Assembly (NCBI GenBank): GCA_913009865.1
Contig: CAJVYK010000101.1
Coordinates: forward strand, 1 to 7,014
Length of the DNA: 7,014 nucleotides
Source of the DNA: an uncultured bacterium
GTDB taxonomy: Bacteria; Planctomycetota; Phycisphaerae; Sedimentisphaerales; Anaerobacaceae
Direction: 5' to 3'
Below are positions 1-5,932 of the stretch, piece by piece (positions within the stretch are counted from its first letter, which is position 1; each line of letters begins with the position of its first letter). The translations under genes were made by a program, and so were the position numbers. The notes below the pieces were generated by a model. It was not told the DNA's origin, made no database searches, and saw only the letters and a list, made by a program, of their open reading frames with translations.

Positions 1-120
1 TTACCGGATAAACCTGACTTTCTTTCATACCGTTTGTTGACTGGGCTGACTGAAGCAATAAATACATGTTTCTGGCTTCACAAGGATTTACTGCGGAGAA
101 GCTTACGCCAAAACCCCTAA
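1..120 (+). CDS. possible 3' end of an unidentified gene (partial)
   Basis: Frame 1 is open from the first base to a TAA at 118-120. It gives 39 residues ending in LLRRSLRQNP, with a basic C-terminus. I do not recognise the sequence and no domain can be named. A weak terminator-like stem overlaps the stop codon and a strong promoter for the next gene starts 17 bp later, which is the layout expected at the end of a plus-strand gene. Against this, 39 codons is short enough to be open by chance, and one minus-strand frame is also open over most of this stretch. Treat it as a possible truncated gene only. Confidence 0.3.
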   Translation, partial: LPDKPDFLSYRLLTGLTEAINTCFWLHKDLLRRSLRQNP

Positions 121-134
121 GTTTGAGCTTTTTT
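99..134 (+). terminator. weak terminator-like hairpin with T-run
   Basis: AAGCTTA (99-105) can pair with TAAGTTT (118-124), giving 7 bp with one G-U pair and a 12-nt loop. A run of six T follows at 129-134 after four unpaired bases. The stem is weak and AT-rich, so this is a tentative terminator for whatever ends at 120. It sits directly before the promoter at 138. Confidence 0.3.
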
Positions 135-137
135 GCA

Positions 138-166
138 TTGACAGTCTGGCTGGGAACTGATATAAT
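138..166 (+). promoter_or_regulatory. consensus sigma-70 promoter of the lipoprotein-cdaA-ybbR operon
   Basis: TTGACA at 138-143 and TATAAT at 161-166 are both perfect consensus hexamers, separated by exactly 17 bp. Transcription would start near 173, giving a leader of about 110 nt before the lipoprotein start codon at 284. The nonamer TTTGAGCTT occurs at 122-130 and again at 172-180, one copy on each side of the promoter, and could be an operator pair. A fully consensus promoter suggests strong basal expression, perhaps held in check by a repressor or by the leader. Confidence 0.8.
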
Positions 167-186
167 CGGATTTTGAGCTTAAGAGT

Positions 187-270
187 ATGGTTCAAACGGC
201 AGAGGTGCCGGCTGACCGATACGACGACGATACTGGCCGGGAATCATGGTTGGCTTGTTGGGTTTCATAA
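187..270 (+). CDS. possible leader ORF, 27 residues
   Basis: An ATG at 187 opens 27 codons ending in TAA at 268-270, wholly inside the predicted leader and just before the ribosome binding site (271-276) of the lipoprotein gene. The peptide starts MVQTAEVPADRYDDD and ends WLACWVS. The upstream AAGAG (181-185) is too close to the ATG to be a good ribosome binding site. Termination immediately before the next ribosome binding site would suit a translational-control leader, but a chance ORF of this size is likely. Confidence 0.2.
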   Translation: MVQTAEVPADRYDDDTGRESWLACWVS

Positions 271-283
271 GAGGTGAAAAGCA

Positions 284-508
284 ATGAAAAATACTTCTGT
301 TTTTATCTGTAAAGTGATGTTAGGTACTGTCTTGTGTGCCTTGGTTTTATGGCTCAGTGGCTGCCGGCAGCCGGGCGAAACCGTGGCTGAGGGACATAGA
401 AGGCATCTGCGCAATGTTCGCATTAACCAGCAGGAGTTGGTCGAAGACATAGACAAGGCGATGCTTGCTGATGAACCGAGCAGGCTCACCGACAAAAGGA
501 TACCCTGA
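284..508 (+). CDS. small lipoprotein of unknown function (74 aa)
   Basis: This encodes a short secreted lipoprotein. Residues 1-26 form a signal peptide (basic K2 and K10, hydrophobic core about 11-24) ending in the lipobox L24-S-G-C27. After cleavage the mature protein would be only 48 residues, lipid-anchored at C27, hydrophilic and probably helical: a basic segment (GHRRHLRNVRINQQ, about 37-50) followed by an acidic one (ELVEDIDKAMLADEP, about 51-65). The start is secure: GAGGTG at 271-276 lies 7 nt before the ATG. It is the first gene after the consensus promoter and lies 88 bp upstream of cdaA, so co-transcription with the c-di-AMP genes is likely unless the hairpin at 521-553 terminates. 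I recall similar short lipoproteins in planctomycete genomes but know of no assigned function. A role near CdaA or at the envelope is inference from position only. Confidence 0.8.
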   Translation: MKNTSVFICKVMLGTVLCALVLWLSGCRQPGETVAEGHRRHLRNVRINQQELVEDIDKAMLADEPSRLTDKRIP

Positions 509-520
509 TACGCAATACAC

Positions 521-553
521 AAGGGCACAAGGGGGCTTACGGCTTGTGCCCTT
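521..553 (+). terminator. perfect 11-bp hairpin between lipoprotein gene and cdaA
   Basis: AAGGGCACAAG (521-531) and CTTGTGCCCTT (543-553) are perfect inverted repeats with an 11-nt loop, starting 12 nt after the lipoprotein stop codon. The bases that follow (AGGGTTTATGTATTTG) are U-rich but interrupted, so it is not a classical terminator. It may be a leaky terminator or attenuator that lowers cdaA expression relative to the lipoprotein, or a 3' stabiliser of the lipoprotein message. Confidence 0.55.
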
Positions 554-565
554 AGGGTTTATGTA

Positions 566-580
566 TTTGTAACTTACAAA
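566..580 (+). promoter_or_regulatory. 15-bp palindrome before cdaA, possible operator
   Basis: TTTGTAA (566-572) and TTACAAA (574-580) form a perfect palindrome around a single central C. With a one-base centre it cannot fold as an RNA hairpin without losing pairs, so a protein-binding DNA site is the more natural reading. It abuts the cdaA ribosome binding site AAAGGGA (582-588). No convincing -35/-10 pair for an internal promoter was found around it. A chance palindrome of this size in AT-rich sequence remains possible. Confidence 0.3.
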
Positions 581-596
581 CAAAGGGATTTGATTT

Positions 597-1454
597 GTGG
601 AGACGCTCATCGACTATTTCAGCCGGGTGGCGGGATATGATTGGTGGGTTGTTGGTATTGAATTGTTTCTTATCGGCCTGGTGGTTTACTGGGCTGTGGA
701 CTTCCTCGAAGGCACTCGCGGGGAGAGGTTGTTCAGGGGCGTCATATTCATTCTCATTGCCGGTGTACTCATCTTAAATCTGGTCGTCGAGCGTTTTGGC
801 TTCGAACGGCTGGAGTATCTTTACAAGGGTTTTTTGATTGCTGTTTTGATAATTGCCGTCGCTGCCTTTCAGCCGGAGATTCGAAGAGCGCTTATACGAA
901 TAGGCCAGCCGAGATTTTTAGCAAGCTCCTCGCAGCAGTTGGCAAGAACCGCAGAAGAGATAATTACCGCTGTAACTGAGCTTTCCGCCGCCCGTACAGG
1001 CGCTATTATTGTTATCGAGAAGTGGGTGGCATTGGGCGAATTCATAGAGACCGGCGTTCGGATTGATGCCAGGGTTACGGCCGAATTACTCAGAACTATT
1101 TTCCAGCCCGGCACCGCCCTTCACGATATGGCGGTTATAATACGAGGCGATAGAGTGGTTGCCGCCAGAGTGCAGTTGCCTCTGGCTGAAGCTGCCAGCT
1201 TGGAAGGCGTTGAGCTGGGTTCTCGTCACAGGGCTGCGATAGGTATAACAGCCGGTTCGGACGCCACTTGTTTAGTAGTAAGCGAGGAAACCGGCATTAT
1301 TTCAATTGCCCAGAACGGGAAATTAACTCGAAACATAGCCGAGTCTCAGCTAAGAAAGCATCTGACCGGCATGATGGACGAGATGGTACCGGCTCTCGGG
1401 AAATTCTGGAGATTTTCCAAGAAAAACAGCGACCGGAATAAGCGTGAAGCGTGA
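597..1454 (+). CDS. cdaA: diadenylate cyclase CdaA (membrane c-di-AMP synthase)
   Basis: CdaA condenses two ATP into cyclic di-AMP, a second messenger tied to potassium, osmotic and cell-wall homeostasis. The 285-residue length is close to the usual CdaA. Three N-terminal membrane helices (about 15-37, 48-65 and 76-93) precede a cytoplasmic DAC domain (about 105-255). The domain shows GAIIVIE (135-141), the IETG segment (150-153), LHDMAVII (175-182), SRHRAAIG (209-216) with the RHR nucleotide motif at 210-212, and SEETGIISIA (229-238). The usual DGA motif reads D177-M-A179 here: the aspartate is kept but the glycine is methionine. The GTG start at 597 has AAAGGGA (582-588) 8 nt upstream and places the first helix correctly. 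It is followed by the ybbR gene after 83 bp, as in classical cdaA-cdaR clusters. Family identity is secure. Activity with the altered motif is not proven by sequence. Confidence 0.93.
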   Translation: METLIDYFSRVAGYDWWVVGIELFLIGLVVYWAVDFLEGTRGERLFRGVIFILIAGVLILNLVVERFGFERLEYLYKGFLIAVLIIAVAAFQPEIRRALIRIGQPRFLASSSQQLARTAEEIITAVTELSAARTGAIIVIEKWVALGEFIETGVRIDARVTAELLRTIFQPGTALHDMAVIIRGDRVVAARVQLPLAEAASLEGVELGSRHRAAIGITAGSDATCLVVSEETGIISIAQNGKLTRNIAESQLRKHLTGMMDEMVPALGKFWRFSKKNSDRNKREA

Positions 1455-1520
1455 AGTGAAATACGAGCTACGCTTCACGAGACCTGTCCTGAGCGCAGTC
1501 GAAGGATACGAGATACGAAC
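1443..1520. repeat. REP-like dispersed repeat in the cdaA-ybbR gap
   Basis: CGTGAAGCGT (1443-1452) and ACGCTTCACG (1470-1479) are perfect 10-bp inverted repeats. They are followed by CCTGTCCTGAGCGCAGTCG and AAGGAT (1483-1507) and a tandem GATACGA pair (1505-1517). The TCCTGAGC...GTCGAAGGA core resembles a repeat I recall as scattered through intergenic DNA of many environmental bacterial genomes, where its antisense reading gives spurious FDCAQDR peptides, as it does here. The left arm covers the last codons of cdaA and the first base of its TGA (1452-1454), so the element appears to have inserted at, or supplied, the end of the gene. Copy number in this genome cannot be judged from the window. 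Confidence 0.6.
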
Positions 1521-1537
1521 CTTGTGCGGGCTTCGAA

Positions 1538-2563
1538 ATGGTAAAAAAAATCAAATACGGTAAAATGTTGCTGGTGATATTTCTGACGGGCTTAATCTGG
1601 TGCTGGGCGGACCTGGCTCTGGATGAAAAATTGTCTGTTTCCAGCGCTAAGATAAGTGTAGCCAAATCCGCCGACCCTAATCTCTGGGTGAGTTTCACCA
1701 ACGATAATAAATCGTCCGTTTCTATCGAGAAGGTAATTCTTAAAGGTTCAGCGGCGAGAATCGCCGATGTAAGGCGGAAACTAAACGATGGTTCGCTGGC
1801 ACTCGAATTTTTTCTGGACCCCAGGCGGGAAGCGATGGCCAACCCCGGCAGACACAGTCTGGATGTGCTGACTTTCCTGAGACGCAGCGACCAGATAAGA
1901 CGGCTCGGCCTTACAGTTGAATCCTGCGAGCCGGCTAAACTTTCCGTCAATGTCGTTGGACTTGTTAAAAGAGCGCTGGATGTAAAATGTCTGGACGAGG
2001 ACCAGAACCCTATCGAGGTTGCCTCTGTTGAGCCGGCGCAGGTAGATATGTTTGTGCCCAAAGACTGGGGCGGCGGTGCGAAAGTTCAGTTGACACGCAG
2101 GGAAATCAAGCAGGCAAGGTCGTCAGCTATTGAAAAAACACCCTATATCGAGTTGGCAGGGTCAACCAGGGAGGCCTCAACAGCCGTGAAAATTACTACC
2201 CTGTCGGAAGAAGATAAGCTTAGTGATTACACTATAACAACTGCAACGCTGGGTTTTAGCTTAAGTGCAAACCTGCAGGGTAAATACAAAGTTGTAGTAA
2301 CCAATCTAAATGAAGTAATACGCGCCATTACCATCAGGGCCACGCCAGATGCGAAGCGGGCCTATGAGAAGATGCGTTATCAGGTGATATTGGAAATTGA
2401 CGACAGTGACAAGGACGCCAAGTCAACAGCTTCGCCGAGGAGAGAGCTGGTTTACAACTTTCCGGACGAGTATGTCCGAAGGGATGAGATTAGACTGAAT
2501 CAACGACCCGTGACCGCTCAATTTAAGTTGATACCTCTGCCCTCTGCTGAGCAGGCTCCGTAG
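1538..2563 (+). CDS. ybbR: YbbR-domain protein, CdaR-like partner of CdaA
   Basis: YbbR proteins (CdaR in Bacillus) are anchored by one N-terminal helix with repeated small beta domains outside the membrane, and are known to modulate the adjacent CdaA cyclase. Here a basic start (MVKKIKYGK) and a hydrophobic helix at about 10-27 precede about 310 extracytoplasmic residues with no lipobox. YbbR-like beta patterns are visible at about 48-152 (SIEKVILKG, then VESCEPAKLSVNVVGLVKRALDVKC) and more weakly at about 158-270 (SVEPAQVDMFVP, AVKITTL). The C-terminal part (about 271-341) is not recognised. The call rests on the single helix, the repeat pattern and the position directly after cdaA; overall similarity is weak. 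The ATG at 1538 is the only in-frame start after a TGA at 1490, but there is no clear ribosome binding site before it (only GCGGG at 1527-1531), perhaps because the repeat replaced the native leader. Translation may depend on upstream genes. Confidence 0.65.
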   Translation: MVKKIKYGKMLLVIFLTGLIWCWADLALDEKLSVSSAKISVAKSADPNLWVSFTNDNKSSVSIEKVILKGSAARIADVRRKLNDGSLALEFFLDPRREAMANPGRHSLDVLTFLRRSDQIRRLGLTVESCEPAKLSVNVVGLVKRALDVKCLDEDQNPIEVASVEPAQVDMFVPKDWGGGAKVQLTRREIKQARSSAIEKTPYIELAGSTREASTAVKITTLSEEDKLSDYTITTATLGFSLSANLQGKYKVVVTNLNEVIRAITIRATPDAKRAYEKMRYQVILEIDDSDKDAKSTASPRRELVYNFPDEYVRRDEIRLNQRPVTAQFKLIPLPSAEQAP

Positions 2564-2590
2564 GGCGTGAAATGTTGAAAGCTGTTCCCG

Positions 2591-4309
2591 TCAGCTGCGT
2601 CTGGAAGCCCGGAAAGCTATCAGCGCTTCGATCGTCATCCACAAAGCCAGTGCAAAAATCACAGCTCCGATTATAACAAGAAGCCAGTTTCCCTCGGCGA
2701 GAAAAATCATTTCATTTTTCACCATAGCCGAGTTTGTAATCGCCAGCATAATCATGCACGGCACTGCGGTTACGATAAACTTCCATCCGCCCCTGCGTTT
2801 TAGATAAAGCGTAACCACCAGCAGAGCCAGGGCCGCCAGAAGTTGATTCGCCGCCCCGAACAGCGGCCAAAGTTTCATAGCGCCTTTTCCGTCTGCGCCT
2901 GTGGCAAAGGCCAAAGCCGCCGCTGCAAGTACGGCAAAACTTGTCGCCGCCCATCTGTTGGTCAGGAACGGAATTCGCATATCGGCTGCCAGTTCGCTTA
3001 TCACATAGCGTTGCAGTCGCACGGTGGTATCGAGGGTAGTGCCGGCAAACGATGCGATGAATACGCCCATAAGCGTAACCCCTACCGCCTCTGGCACACC
3101 GAGCGTGCCCATCATATTGGCTGCGCCGATAACTACCGGCGCTATCTTGTCTGATAGTCCTTTGGCCCCTATCCAGGAGCTGTATTGATGCTGCCAGGCG
3201 GCTTGGCCGGTCAGGATTGAGCCGTCTGGCGTTTTCAAGGCCATCCCGATACCGGCCCCGACGCAGATAATAACCAGTACCGCTAATACGCCTTCCAGCA
3301 GCATTGAGCCGTATCCGACGAATAAGCTGTCCGGCTCTTCTTTAGCAATCTGCTTGGCAGTTGTGCCGCTGGCCACCAGCGAATGGAAGCCGCTTATGGC
3401 GCCACAGGCGATTATGACGAACATAGACGGCCATATTGGCGGCGTATTTGCCGGCAGTGAGGTGTTGATAGCGGGGGCCACCAGGGGCAGGTTTCCCGCT
3501 AATGATGCTGCCGCTGTCCCGCCGGCCAGAAGACCCATAGCAATAAAGAGCTGCCATGCGTTGATATAATCTCTCGGCTGCAAAAGTGTTGTTACCGGCA
3601 GTGTCGATGCCACCCAGGCATAAATCAGCAGGATTATCACCCACAATCCGGTGGGTGGTATCCCCAAAACCGAGCCGAGTTCGATAGGACGCCAACTGCC
3701 GAGGCCGATACACAGATACATTCCGGCTACGGCAATGGCTGTTGCAACCGGAATGTTGATACCTTTTTTATAAACTGCAAAGCCGAGCGCAACCGCTATT
3801 GGAATCTGCAGCCAGACTGCGATAACGGCGCTTGGAAATCTCGTAAAGACCGTTGCAATCACAACGCCGAATATTGCGATAACAATCAGCAGCGTCAAAA
3901 ACACGATAGCAAAGAATATGAACCGCACGCGGGCGTTGATATACTTAGCGGTTATTTCTGAGATGCTTTTGCCCTGGTTTCGTATCGATACCACCAGCGC
4001 ACCGAAATCGTGTACCGCCCCCATAAAGATACAGCCGAACAGCACCCAGAGGACAGCCGGCAGCCAGCCCCAGATGATTCCTATAGCCGGCCCTACGATA
4101 GGCCCTGTGCCGGCGATTGAGGTGTAGTGGTGCCCGAAGATAATGGCCTTGCGGGTGGGCACGTAATCGATACCGTCTTGAAGTTCCACGGATGGTACGG
4201 CTGCATTTTTGTCGATTTTGAATATTTTTTTAGCGAGGAACCGTCCGTAAGTATGATAAGCTATCAGATACCCTCCCCCACAAACCAGCATCAGTAAAAG
4301 CGTATCCAT
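2591..4309 (-). CDS. cstA: CstA-family transporter (carbon starvation protein)
   Basis: CstA proteins are multi-helix inner-membrane transporters, linked in enterobacteria to peptide and pyruvate uptake during carbon starvation. This 572-residue protein is a short form; the E. coli protein has about 700. About 14-15 hydrophobic segments are visible from residue 2 to 566. Family motifs include PTRKAIIFGHHYTSIAG (51-67), GPIVGPA (69-75), GAVHDF (97-102), QPRDYIN (244-250), ISGFHSLVASGTTAKQ (305-320), LDTTVRLQRY (426-435) and GAANQLLA (485-492). The ATG at 4307-4309 is preceded by TAGAGGC, whose TAG is the stop codon of der, so it is probably translated from the der message. The substrate cannot be read from sequence; pyruvate, peptides or amino acids are all possible. 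Confidence 0.93.
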   Translation of the reverse strand: MDTLLLMLVCGGGYLIAYHTYGRFLAKKIFKIDKNAAVPSVELQDGIDYVPTRKAIIFGHHYTSIAGTGPIVGPAIGIIWGWLPAVLWVLFGCIFMGAVHDFGALVVSIRNQGKSISEITAKYINARVRFIFFAIVFLTLLIVIAIFGVVIATVFTRFPSAVIAVWLQIPIAVALGFAVYKKGINIPVATAIAVAGMYLCIGLGSWRPIELGSVLGIPPTGLWVIILLIYAWVASTLPVTTLLQPRDYINAWQLFIAMGLLAGGTAAASLAGNLPLVAPAINTSLPANTPPIWPSMFVIIACGAISGFHSLVASGTTAKQIAKEEPDSLFVGYGSMLLEGVLAVLVIICVGAGIGMALKTPDGSILTGQAAWQHQYSSWIGAKGLSDKIAPVVIGAANMMGTLGVPEAVGVTLMGVFIASFAGTTLDTTVRLQRYVISELAADMRIPFLTNRWAATSFAVLAAAALAFATGADGKGAMKLWPLFGAANQLLAALALLVVTLYLKRRGGWKFIVTAVPCMIMLAITNSAMVKNEMIFLAEGNWLLVIIGAVIFALALWMTIEALIAFRASRRS

Positions 4310-4316
4310 TTTTCGT

Positions 4317-4323
4317 GCCTCTA
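4317..4323 (-). promoter_or_regulatory. cstA ribosome binding site overlapping the der stop codon
   Basis: On the minus strand the sequence is TAGAGGC, then 7 nt, then the cstA ATG. The TAG is the der stop and AGAGG is the cstA ribosome binding site, with 11 nt between stop and start. This arrangement fits translational coupling of cstA to der and supports the chosen cstA start. Confidence 0.7.
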
Positions 4324-5640
4324 TTTTCTATGCGAACGGGCCAGCAGTCTTATCGGCACCTCTGCTATCGGCAGTATTGATTTTAACCTTCCTATGATAA
4401 ATCGGCGATAATTTTCTTCAAAAAGCTGCGGGTTGTTGACGAACATAAGTATCGTAACAGGATTGACGGCAATCTGGGTGGCGTAGTAAATTTTTGGCCA
4501 TCCCTTTCCTGTGCGCTTGGTCGCCCCGACGCGTTCTTGCTTTATGATTTCAAAGGCCTTGTTCAATTTGGCGGTGGGTATCCACATTGTGGCCTGCTTG
4601 TAGATTTCAGCCGCCAAATCCAAAACGCCTTGAACGTTTTTTGCTTCGGTTGCGGTGGTAAAAGCCAGCGGTGCGTATTTTAAGCCCGGCAGTATTTTTG
4701 TCAAATAATCTTCATAGTCACCGGTGACAGCCGCCTCTTTGGCCAGGTCCCATTTATTGATAACGATTATGCAGCTTTTGTATTCTTCGGCAATAAATCT
4801 GGCCAACTTTTTATCGATCTGCGATACGGTTACGGCAGCATCTATAAGAAACAGCACAATGTCAGCCCTGTGGATAGACCGGGTTACCCGCACGTAACTG
4901 TAAAATTCGATACTGTCGGCCATTTTATTTTTTTTTCTTATCCCCGCGGTGTCAATGACGACTATGGTTTTGCCGTCCTTCTCGAAACGTACGTCCACAG
5001 CGTCCCTGGTAGTGCCCGGCATCTCACTGACGATTACCCTCTCACTGCCGACCATAGCGTTTACGAGAGTGCTTTTGCCGGCGTTTCGCTTGCCGACTAT
5101 CGCTATTTTCATAGCCGGCTGTGTCGGCCTGGTCGATTCTAAAGCTGTCAGCTTCTCGAAGACTTTATCGAGCAGGACGGATTTATTAAGATTGTTCGCT
5201 GCCGATATGCACAGGAATTCTCCGAATCCGAGTTTGGTAAACTCACCTGCGGCGGGAAACATTTGGGCTGTATCAGCTTTATTGGCAACGCCGAGTACTT
5301 CCATGCTGTATTTGCGCAGGAGCTGTGCTATTTGTTTATCTAACGGCACGAGTCCGTCGCGGATATCGACCATAAACAGAATAAGGTTAGCCGATTCAAT
5401 TGCCTGGCGGATTTGCCCTTCGATATGGCCGCTTAGCTGGTCGCTGTCAACTATCCCGTATCCGCCGGTATCTACCAGCTCGATGTATCGGCCGTCTTTT
5501 TCGATGAGGGTGCTGATACGGTCTCTTGTAACGCCGGCGGTCGGCTCAACGATACTTATCATCTCTCCGGCCAGGGCGTTTAACAGACTGCTCTTGCCCA
5601 CGTTCGGCCGACCAATTATTGCAACTATCGGTACTGCCAT
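4321..5640 (-). CDS. der: GTPase Der (EngA), ribosome assembly factor
   Basis: Der has two tandem GTPase domains and a C-terminal KH-like domain, and acts in the cytoplasm in maturation of the 50S subunit. The 439-residue length is normal. First G domain: P-loop GRPNVGKSS (10-18), GVTRDR (36-41), DTGG (57-60), NKAD (120-123), SAAN (146-149). Second: P-loop GKRNAGKST (183-191), PGTTRD (208-213), DTAG (230-233), NKWD (295-298). The KH-like domain covers about 353-435. The G5 motif of the second domain reads TTAT (328-331) where a Ser-Ala is usual, a mild change. The ATG at 5638-5640 fits the conserved start (MAVPIVAIIGRPNVGKS) but has no strong ribosome binding site. An extended -10 promoter lies about 48 bp upstream. 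It is the first gene of a der-cstA pair. Confidence 0.96.
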   Translation of the reverse strand: MAVPIVAIIGRPNVGKSSLLNALAGEMISIVEPTAGVTRDRISTLIEKDGRYIELVDTGGYGIVDSDQLSGHIEGQIRQAIESANLILFMVDIRDGLVPLDKQIAQLLRKYSMEVLGVANKADTAQMFPAAGEFTKLGFGEFLCISAANNLNKSVLLDKVFEKLTALESTRPTQPAMKIAIVGKRNAGKSTLVNAMVGSERVIVSEMPGTTRDAVDVRFEKDGKTIVVIDTAGIRKKNKMADSIEFYSYVRVTRSIHRADIVLFLIDAAVTVSQIDKKLARFIAEEYKSCIIVINKWDLAKEAAVTGDYEDYLTKILPGLKYAPLAFTTATEAKNVQGVLDLAAEIYKQATMWIPTAKLNKAFEIIKQERVGATKRTGKGWPKIYYATQIAVNPVTILMFVNNPQLFEENYRRFIIGRLKSILPIAEVPIRLLARSHRK

Positions 5641-5687
5641 AAGTTTCGTCCGGATTCAATATTAGACCGTAGTCATAAGAAAAGTTG

Positions 5688-5716
5688 ATTATACCAGAAT
5701 TGTCAAATGATTTGAA
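5688..5716 (-). promoter_or_regulatory. extended -10 promoter for der-cstA
   Basis: On the minus strand TTCAAA (-35, 5711-5716, 4 of 6 consensus) is separated by 17 bp from a perfect TATAAT (5688-5693), which is preceded by TGG, making the extended -10 form TGnTATAAT. Transcription would start near 5681, leaving a leader of about 40 nt before the der ATG. A TTGACA just upstream of the -10 is only 7 bp from it and so is not the -35. Confidence 0.65.
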
Positions 5717-5735
5717 GTGCCCGGTTTAGGATATT

Positions 5736-5822
5736 GTTTAGCCGCCGGCATAACGGCGTAAGGTATTGTATATTTAGCCCGTAAAACAAATTGCAGCGCA
5801 TTGTAAAACAATGCGCTGCAAT
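5736..5822. repeat. double-hairpin intergenic module, copy A
   Basis: GTTTAGCCG (5736-5744) leads into a short stem CGCCG/CGGCG (5743-5747, 5754-5758), then TATTTAGCCC (5771-5780), then a perfect 15-bp hairpin (5790-5822). The same order of GTTTAGCCG, GC-rich hairpin, TATTTAGCCC and second hairpin occurs at 6832-6888. The two shared words start 35 bp apart here and 29 bp apart there. This suggests two diverged copies of a dispersed intergenic element. Confidence 0.45.
5781..5822 (-). terminator. intrinsic terminator of the PA14-like lipoprotein gene
   Basis: ATTGCAGCGCATTGT (5790-5804) and ACAATGCGCTGCAAT (5808-5822) are perfect 15-bp inverted repeats with a 3-nt loop. On the minus strand the hairpin is followed by TTTGTTTTA (5790-5782), a usable U-rich tract. 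It lies 110 nt beyond the stop codon of the lipoprotein gene and shields the der promoter from read-through. On the plus strand no T-run follows, so it acts in one direction. Confidence 0.75.
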
Positions 5823-5932
5823 GATACTTCGGCGTAAGCGTTTGACCCAATGATATAGACACACAGCACACAGAGTAAAACCCTCTCACTCTGCCGCAAA
5901 ATCTGGTAGCGTTTTTCTTCTAATCTCGCCCC

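Larger units (their letters stand above)
5641..5932. other. intergenic region: der promoter, hairpin module, lipoprotein terminator
   Basis: No gene is supported here. From the der side it holds the der promoter (5688-5716), a repeat module (5736-5822) ending in a long perfect hairpin that terminates the neighbouring lipoprotein gene, and about 110 bp of unremarkable sequence with only a weak 6-bp inverted repeat (CAGAGT 5871-5876, ACTCTG 5888-5893). The 66-codon minus-strand reading frame crossing this region runs through the promoter and hairpin and is rejected. Confidence 0.6.

Noticed and set aside
167..283. c-di-AMP (ydaO-type) riboswitch in the operon leader
   Set aside because: The context is tempting, but the leader is short and I could not match the long multi-stem ydaO architecture; only a weak 5-bp stem is visible.
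595..777. TTG-started reading frame overlapping the start of cdaA
   Set aside because: It is out of frame with the CdaA domain, which is clearly encoded from the GTG at 597.
1468..2061. 197-codon minus-strand reading frame
   Set aside because: It lies antisense to ybbR, and its C-terminal FDCAQDRSREA is the translation of the intergenic repeat, a known source of spurious proteins.
4949..5665. 238-codon plus-strand reading frame
   Set aside because: It is fully antisense to der, whose motifs are all intact, and it has no recognisable domain.
5689..5889. 66-codon minus-strand reading frame before der
   Set aside because: It spans a 15-bp perfect hairpin and ends inside the der promoter; there is no ribosome binding site and no family resemblance.
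5871..5893. CAGAGT/ACTCTG inverted repeat as a terminator
   Set aside because: Only 6 bp, an 11-nt loop and no T-run on either strand; the 15-bp hairpin at 5790-5822 is the better terminator.
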